NCBI GenBank assembly: GCA_004560375.1
Contig: SFVC01000004.1
Location: 1 to 64,000 of the forward strand
Direction of reading: 5' to 3'
Source of the DNA: a bacterium
GTDB lineage: Bacteria; Bacillota; Clostridia; Oscillospirales; Oscillospiraceae
DNA length: 64,000 nt
Shown: piece by piece, positions 59,327 to 64,000 of the stretch
Numbering within the stretch: position 1 is the first letter of the stretch
Layout: every line of letters begins with the position of its first letter
Notes under the pieces: model-generated
Told to the model about the DNA's origin: nothing
Database searches by the model: none
The model's input: only the letters and a program-made list of their open reading frames with translations
Position numbers and translations under genes: made by a program

Positions 59327-60015
59327 TTCGCGGCAGCCTCCTTCTTCTCAGCGCAGTTCTGCCCGTTGCACGCGGCGGCGCTGGGGCAGCCCTCGCAGCT
59401 GAAGTCCTTTTTCTTGATGGCCTTGCCGTTGCTGGCCTTGTTGATGATGGCGATCAGGATGCCGAAGATGGCGAAGCCGCCGGGGGCCATGGTCATGATG
59501 GAGATGTTGTTGTCGATCAGCACGGGCAGCTCAATGCCAAACCAGGTGCCCGCGCCGAAGATCTCACGGATGGAGGCCATGGCCAGCATGGCCAGGGTGT
59601 AGCCCACGCCCATGCCGATGGCGTCCAGGGCGGAGTCCAGCGGGTTGTTCTTGTTGGCGAACATCTCCGCCCGGCCCAGGATGATGCAGTTCACCACGAT
59701 GAGGGGCAGGTACAGGCCCAGGGCCTTGTCCAGGTCGGGCAGGTAGGCCTTGACGATCATCTGCACCAGGGTGACGAAGGAGGCGATCACCACGATGTAG
59801 CAGGGGATACGCACCTTGTCGGAGATCACCTTACGCAGCAGGGAGATCATGATGTTGGAGCACAGCAGCACGAAGGTGACCGCCGCGCCCATGCCGATGG
59901 CGTTGGACGCCTGGGTGGTGACCGCCAGGAAGGGGCAGGTACCCAGGATGAGCACCAGGATGGGGTTTTCCTTGATGATGCCGTTGGTCAGGATTTTCAG
60001 CTTGTTGTTTTTCAT
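59323..60015 (-). CDS. rnfE: Rnf complex subunit RnfE with Cys-rich tail
   Basis: 230 residues from ATG 60015, nine bases from GGGAGG; the ATG at 60021 is only three away. Membrane core with VLILGTCPFLAVTTQASNAI and LYLPLIVVNCIILGRAEMFA, homologous to RnfA. The C-terminus has an unusual cytoplasmic or external tail with four cysteines, CEGC-x5-C-x4-C, in a Lys/Glu-rich setting. Similar short cysteine tails may occur in relatives; function unknown. Confidence 0.93.
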   Translation of the reverse strand: MKNNKLKILTNGIIKENPILVLILGTCPFLAVTTQASNAIGMGAAVTFVLLCSNIMISLLRKVISDKVRIPCYIVVIASFVTLVQMIVKAYLPDLDKALGLYLPLIVVNCIILGRAEMFANKNNPLDSALDAIGMGVGYTLAMLAMASIREIFGAGTWFGIELPVLIDNNISIMTMAPGGFAIFGILIAIINKASNGKAIKKKDFSCEGCPSAAACNGQNCAEKKEAAAK

Positions 60016-60034
60016 ATCCATGTGCCTCCCTTCC

Positions 60035-60577
60035 TCAGCCGTTCACCAGGTCGAACGCGGTGTAGGCGTCCGCGATGGCGGCCCGGAAATAGTTGGAGGA
60101 GAAGGTCGCGCCCGAGATGTTGTCCACGCCCTCCAGCCCCCGATCCTTGCCGGGGAACTGGCCCTGGAAGGCGTCGGTGGTGATCTTGGAGCCCAGACCC
60201 GCCGTCTCCTTGTGATCCAGCACCTTCGTCCCGGTGATCTTGCCGTCCATGTCGATGCCCACGGCCATCTTCAGGGTGTTCTTGCCGCCGTAGCCCTGGG
60301 CGGTGATGGAGAAGGTGTAGCCCGCGCCGTTCTCGGCCTGGAACACCTCGGTGACGGAGGCGGGCAGGCCCGCGATCTCCACCTGAAGGAAGCTGTCGGC
60401 CTCGGGGAGCACCTCCATCCGGGCCTCCTCCTTGGCCTTGGCCTCGGCGGCGGCGATGATGGGGGCGGTGGCGTCGTTGGTGAGGGCCAGCAGGCAGCTC
60501 ATCACCGCGCAGATGATCACCAGCACGGCGATGGGGGCCACAAAGTCGCTGACCACGTTGGATTTCGCTTTCGTCAT
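60035..60577 (-). CDS. rnfG: Rnf complex subunit RnfG (FMN-binding)
   Basis: 180 residues from ATG 60577, nine bases after GGAGG and overlapping the rnfD stop by four. One N-terminal membrane helix (FVAPIAVLVIICAVMSCLLA) and an extracellular FMN-binding domain. The covalent FMN site is the Thr of SGATFSS near the C-terminus. An ApbE flavin transferase would be needed and is not in this window. Confidence 0.93.
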   Translation of the reverse strand: MTKAKSNVVSDFVAPIAVLVIICAVMSCLLALTNDATAPIIAAAEAKAKEEARMEVLPEADSFLQVEIAGLPASVTEVFQAENGAGYTFSITAQGYGGKNTLKMAVGIDMDGKITGTKVLDHKETAGLGSKITTDAFQGQFPGKDRGLEGVDNISGATFSSNYFRAAIADAYTAFDLVNG

Positions 60578-61503
60578 GCCTGCACACCTCCAAACGGTTT
60601 GGTTTTCGTCCACTCACAGATGTACGGATTCAGGATGTTCATCAGCAGGATGGAGAAGGACACGCCCTCCGGGTAGTTGCCCCAGACGCGGATGAGCACG
60701 GTGATCAGGCCGCAGCCCAGGCCGAAGATCAGCTTGCCGGCGGGGGTGGGGGGGGAGGTGGTGTAGTCGGTGGCCATGAAGATGGCGCCGATGAACAGGC
60801 CGCCCGCCATCACCTGATACAGGGGCTGCTGGCCCAGCAGGGCGGTGCACACCAGCACGGTGCCGATGAAGGCCACGGGGGTGTGCCAGGTGATGACCCT
60901 GCGGTAGACCAGGTAGATTCCGCCCAGCAGCAGGGCCAGGCAGGAGGTCTCGCCCATGGAGCCGCCCCGGGCGCCCAGGAACATCTGCCCCAGGGTGGGC
61001 AGCTCCTCCAGGCTCCCCGCCGCGATGAGGGACAGGGGGGTGGCGGCGGAGGTGGCGTCGGTAAAGGCGGGGATGGCCCAGGCGGTCATGGTGCCGGAGA
61101 AGGCCACCAGCATGATGACGCGGGCGGTGATGGCGGGGTTGGCGAAGTTCTGGCCGATGCCGCCGAAGAACTGCTTGATCACCACGATGGCCACGAAGGC
61201 GCCGAAGGCGGCCTGCCACAGGGGGATGTCCACCGGCAGGTTCAGGGCCAGCAGCAGGCCGGTGACGGCGGCGGACAGGTCGGTGACGGTGAGGGGCCGG
61301 CGGGTGATCTTCTCAAAGGCCCACTCGCACAGCACGGCCACCGCCACGCACACCACTTCCACCAGCAGGGCCTTGATGCCGAAGAACACGATGGACGCGA
61401 TGACGGCGGGGAACAGGGCGATGAGCACGTCCCGCATGATAGTCTGGGTGGTTTGCGCCGCGTAGATATGGGGGTTGACGGAGACGACCATGTTCTTATT
61501 CAT
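60574..61503 (-). CDS. rnfD: Rnf complex subunit RnfD
   Basis: 309 residues, SD AGGAGG. About nine membrane segments. The probable covalent FMN Thr lies in TDATSAATPLSL, a variant of the usual SGAT motif. Conserved VIVVIKQFFGGIGQNFANPA and MATDYTTSPPTPAGKLIFG. Membrane partner of RnfG in electron transfer coupled to ion movement. Confidence 0.94.
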   Translation of the reverse strand: MNKNMVVSVNPHIYAAQTTQTIMRDVLIALFPAVIASIVFFGIKALLVEVVCVAVAVLCEWAFEKITRRPLTVTDLSAAVTGLLLALNLPVDIPLWQAAFGAFVAIVVIKQFFGGIGQNFANPAITARVIMLVAFSGTMTAWAIPAFTDATSAATPLSLIAAGSLEELPTLGQMFLGARGGSMGETSCLALLLGGIYLVYRRVITWHTPVAFIGTVLVCTALLGQQPLYQVMAGGLFIGAIFMATDYTTSPPTPAGKLIFGLGCGLITVLIRVWGNYPEGVSFSILLMNILNPYICEWTKTKPFGGVQA

Positions 61504-61504
61504 C

Positions 61505-62857
61505 TCAGACCGCCTCCTTTTCTTTTTCCTTGGCGGCTTTCTTCTCCGCCGCCGCCTTCTGCTCGGCGTTGTACTTGTTCAGCACGGCCTTGGCCAGCTT
61601 GTTCACCTGCACCAGGGGCCGGCGGGCGGGGCAGCTGAAGGAGCAGCAGCCGCACTCCATGCACAGGTTCACCTTGAGGGCCTTGAGCTTCTCCGGCTCA
61701 TTGTTGTTGTAGGCGCTCTCAATGGCGGCGGGCATCAGGTTGAAGGGGCAGTGGGCCACGCACCGCCCGCAGCGGATGCAGGCGGAGGGCACGGGATCCT
61801 CGGCGTCCTTCTCGTCGAAGGCGATGATGGCGTTGGTGTTCTTCATGATGGGGGCGTCCAGGGAGGGGACGGAAATGCCCATCATGGGGCCGCCGTACAG
61901 CACCTTCTTGGCCTCGCACTTCAGGCCCACGAAATCCAGCAGGTTCTGGATGGGGGTGCCCACCGGGACGATGACGTTCTGGGGATTGGCGATGGCGGAG
62001 CCGTCCACGGTGACCACCTTCTCCACCAGGGGCATCCCGGTGCGGATGTACTTGGCGATGACCGCCAGGGTGGTGCAGTTGATCACAATCGCGCCCACGT
62101 CGATGGGCAGCTTGCCCTCGGGCACCACCTCGCCGGTGGTGTTGTAGATCAGCACCTTCTCGCCGCCCTGGGGGTACAGGGCCGGCAGGGAGGCCACCTC
62201 GAAGCCGGGCACGCCCTTGCCCGCCTCCTCCATGATCTTCACGCACTGGGGCTTGTTGTCCTCAATGCCGATGACGATCCGGTCGGCGGTGTAGTACTTC
62301 TGGAGGAGCTGGGCGCCGTAGATCACGTCGTCGGCGTTGTCGATCATGGTGCGGGTGTCGGAGGTGATGTAGGGCTCGCACTCCGCGCCGTTGATGATGA
62401 TATTGTGCACCCGGTCGGGATCCACGTTCAGCTTGACGGACGTGGGGAAGCCCGCGCCGCCCAGACCCACGCAGCCGCACTGGCGCACCGCCTCCACAAA
62501 GCTGTCCTTATCGGTAACCACGGGGGGCTTGACGCCCTCCCACACCGCCTGCTCGCCGTCGGTCTCGATGACGATGACGGTGTCGAACCGGCCGTTGGAG
62601 CCCACGATCTCGTCCAGCCGCTTCACCTTGCCGGACACGCCGGAATAGATGGGCGCGGACATAAAGCCCCCGGCCTCGGCGATCAACTGCCCCACCTTCA
62701 CCGTGTCGTTCACCTTTACCACCGGCTTGGCCGGGGCCCCGATGTTCATGGACATGGGGACGGTGATCACCGCGGGCACCGGCATACGCGCCGGCGCGCA
62801 GTCCACAGTGTTCTTCCTGTGGGGGGCATGGATGCCATGCAATTTGCCCTTAAACAC
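61505..62857 (-). CDS. rnfC: Rnf complex subunit RnfC
   Basis: 450 residues from GTG 62857 (GAGGAGGAAG). NADH and FMN-binding region with VGLGGAGFPTSVKL and GAECEPYITSD, followed by two 4Fe-4S motifs: CIRCGRCVAHCP and CMECGCCSFSCP. It exchanges electrons with NAD. The N-terminal His-rich opening (GIHAPHRKNT) is typical. First gene of rnfCDGEAB. Confidence 0.95.
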   Translation of the reverse strand: MFKGKLHGIHAPHRKNTVDCAPARMPVPAVITVPMSMNIGAPAKPVVKVNDTVKVGQLIAEAGGFMSAPIYSGVSGKVKRLDEIVGSNGRFDTVIVIETDGEQAVWEGVKPPVVTDKDSFVEAVRQCGCVGLGGAGFPTSVKLNVDPDRVHNIIINGAECEPYITSDTRTMIDNADDVIYGAQLLQKYYTADRIVIGIEDNKPQCVKIMEEAGKGVPGFEVASLPALYPQGGEKVLIYNTTGEVVPEGKLPIDVGAIVINCTTLAVIAKYIRTGMPLVEKVVTVDGSAIANPQNVIVPVGTPIQNLLDFVGLKCEAKKVLYGGPMMGISVPSLDAPIMKNTNAIIAFDEKDAEDPVPSACIRCGRCVAHCPFNLMPAAIESAYNNNEPEKLKALKVNLCMECGCCSFSCPARRPLVQVNKLAKAVLNKYNAEQKAAAEKKAAKEKEKEAV

Positions 62858-63000
62858 AGAACTTCCTCCTCAATCGTAATTTCTCCTTGCGTTGCGCGGC
62901 CTGCCCCGGGCGGCGGGGCCCGGAACAGGCAGACGGCGTCCCCCGCCGGCGGCGAATCGAACCTGCCAAACAGCGGGAGACGCCTGCTCACGTACTGACT

Positions 63001-63028
63001 ATTATATCACGTCTCATTTCAAACGCAA
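63001..63028 (-). promoter_or_regulatory. promoter of the rnf operon
   Basis: TTGCGT (63028-63023), 16 bp, TATAAT (63006-63001) with a TGA extended -10, on the minus strand. The leader to rnfC is about 135 nt and GC-rich, with no recognised riboswitch. Confidence 0.55.
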
Positions 63029-63075
63029 GGGAAAATCTATTCCTTTTTTATAGTTTTTATGCAAAGAACCATGCC

Positions 63076-64000
63076 TTATACCTCCCGGTTGTAGAGGGCG
63101 GCCACCTCCCGGCGGCGCCGGAAGATAAACAGCCAGGTTGCCGCCAGCCCCACCGCGCTGAACAGCAGGATCACCGCCCGCTCGGGCAGGCGTTCCGCCA
63201 GCACCCCCGCCGTAAGGGTGCCGCACAGCGAGCCCAGGGAGGTGAGCATCTGGAAGGAGCCGTTGAACCGGGCCCGCTTGCCGTCGGGCAGGTAGGACTG
63301 GGTGGCGGCGATGCGGATGTTGTAGGAGGTCACCCCCAGCACCCCGTAGAGGAAAAACACCGCCGCCATGGCAGGGACGGGCAGAAACAGCAGAACCCCG
63401 TACAGGACGGGCAGGGTTGTGTAGACCGCCATGGCCACGGGAAACCTGTTCGCCGCCGGGAGCCGGAAGCGGTAGTGGAGCAGCCCGCCCGCCACCCGGC
63501 CTGCCTCGGAGCAGGTGGACACGATGGCGCCCAGGGTCACCGCCGCCACCGGCCAGGCGGCAAACAGGGCGCCGTGGTTCCGGAAAAAGGGCAGAAACAT
63601 TTGATCCGAGCCCACCCCGGCGAAGTTGGAGAACATAAAGTACAGGGTGACGGCCAGCAGGCCCTTCTCCCCGGCGATGTAGTCCACCCCCTCCCGGAGA
63701 TCCCGGCCGAAGCGTTTCAGCGCCCCCAGGCCGTCCGGCGGCGGGGCGGCGTCCATGTGGGTCTCCACGTGGCGGACGCACCGCTCAAAGCAGGCGGCGG
63801 CGAAGAAGCACACCGCGTTGATGGCAAACAGCGGCTCCACGCCGCCCAGCGTCTCGTAGGCCAGCGCCCCCAGGGGGTAGGCCATCAGCATGATGGATTG
63901 CAGCATCCCGGAGATGGAGTAGGCCTTGGACAGGTTTCCCTCCTCCACCAGGTTGGGGTAGAGGCTGTCGTAGGCCACCATGTACACGCTGTCCACGCCC
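63076..64000 (-). CDS. major facilitator superfamily transporter, 5' end outside window
   Basis: At least 308 codons; the N-terminal part lies beyond 64,000. Many hydrophobic segments with MFS-like loops, for example RVAGGLLHYRFRLPAANRF between helices and TSLGSLCGTLTAGVLAERLP near the C-terminus; the tail is basic (FIFRRRREVAAL). Resembles putative drug or macrolide exporters of the MFS_3 type; the substrate cannot be told. On the same strand as rnf but separated by the rnf promoter. Confidence 0.75.
   Translation of the reverse strand, partial: GVDSVYMVAYDSLYPNLVEEGNLSKAYSISGMLQSIMLMAYPLGALAYETLGGVEPLFAINAVCFFAAACFERCVRHVETHMDAAPPPDGLGALKRFGRDLREGVDYIAGEKGLLAVTLYFMFSNFAGVGSDQMFLPFFRNHGALFAAWPVAAVTLGAIVSTCSEAGRVAGGLLHYRFRLPAANRFPVAMAVYTTLPVLYGVLLFLPVPAMAAVFFLYGVLGVTSYNIRIAATQSYLPDGKRARFNGSFQMLTSLGSLCGTLTAGVLAERLPERAVILLFSAVGLAATWLFIFRRRREVAALYNREV

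Noticed and set aside
1..64000. tRNA, rRNA, CRISPR arrays, insertion sequences and prophage genes
   Set aside because: Looked for by eye on both strands; no cloverleaf, repeat-spacer array, transposase or phage structural gene was found.

Overview
This window comes from a GC-rich Gram-positive anaerobe, probably a motile member of the Clostridia. Oscillospiraceae of the Flavonifractor/Pseudoflavonifractor/Intestinimonas kind would fit, but the genus is inferred only from gene content, base composition and strong GGAGG ribosome sites. The switch protein is the CheC-FliN hybrid FliY. Chemotaxis uses CheC, CheD and CheV. No L- or P-ring genes (flgA, flgH, flgI) are present. An Rnf complex is encoded.

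Positions 1-1,941: an FtsE-like ATPase running off the left edge, divergent from a membrane-anchored C39-like cysteine peptidase. Positions 1,942-34,710: an almost unbroken flagellar locus read on the minus strand. One very long operon starts at a sigma-A-type promoter near 34,700 and runs flgB-flgC-fliE-fliF-fliG-fliH-fliI-fliJ-fliK-flgD-(TIGR02530)-flgE-flbD-motA-motB-fliM-fliY-cheY-fliO-fliP-fliQ-fliR-flhB-flhA-fliA-two FlgF/FlgG-type rod genes-cheC-cheD-cheV-EAL/HDOD. A second unit, fliD-fliS-fliT-like, has a sigma-28-like promoter. Between them, on the opposite strand, sits a two-gene island: a ParA ATPase and a protein with a basic N-terminus, a long Pro/Ala/Gln linker and a C-terminal ComFB domain. 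fliL, flhF, flhG, flagellin and the cheA/W/B/R genes are absent from this locus.

Positions 34,900-39,940: a signalling operon just upstream of the flagellar promoter. It encodes a REC-HD-GYP-PAS-GGDEF protein, a stand-alone Hpt protein and a hybrid histidine kinase broken by two frameshifts. With the degenerate EAL-HDOD protein and the ComFB protein this gives a strong cyclic-di-GMP flavour to the region.

Positions 40,100-54,700: mixed metabolic and accessory genes. They are a DUF1846 protein, cysteine synthase, a WYL regulator running in frame into a zinc-ribbon protein, a metallophosphoesterase-rubrerythrin-rubredoxin fusion, a ferredoxin-type aldo/keto reductase divergent from a TetR regulator, a LURP-one/scramblase-like protein, an SGNH hydrolase, two PF06541 membrane proteins flanking a lipase-like protein, a DUF5684-like gene with two nonsense codons, and an MBL/beta-CASP nuclease.

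Positions 54,835-62,857: a probable operon on the minus strand, rnfCDGEAB, then a NusG-domain-II protein and a Gx-transporter protein, then a left-handed beta-helix protein and glmM. The right edge holds a partial MFS transporter.

The strongest candidates for undescribed biology are the ParA/ComFB pair embedded in the flagellar locus and a FliY carrying three internal copies of the FliM-type CheY-docking motif.
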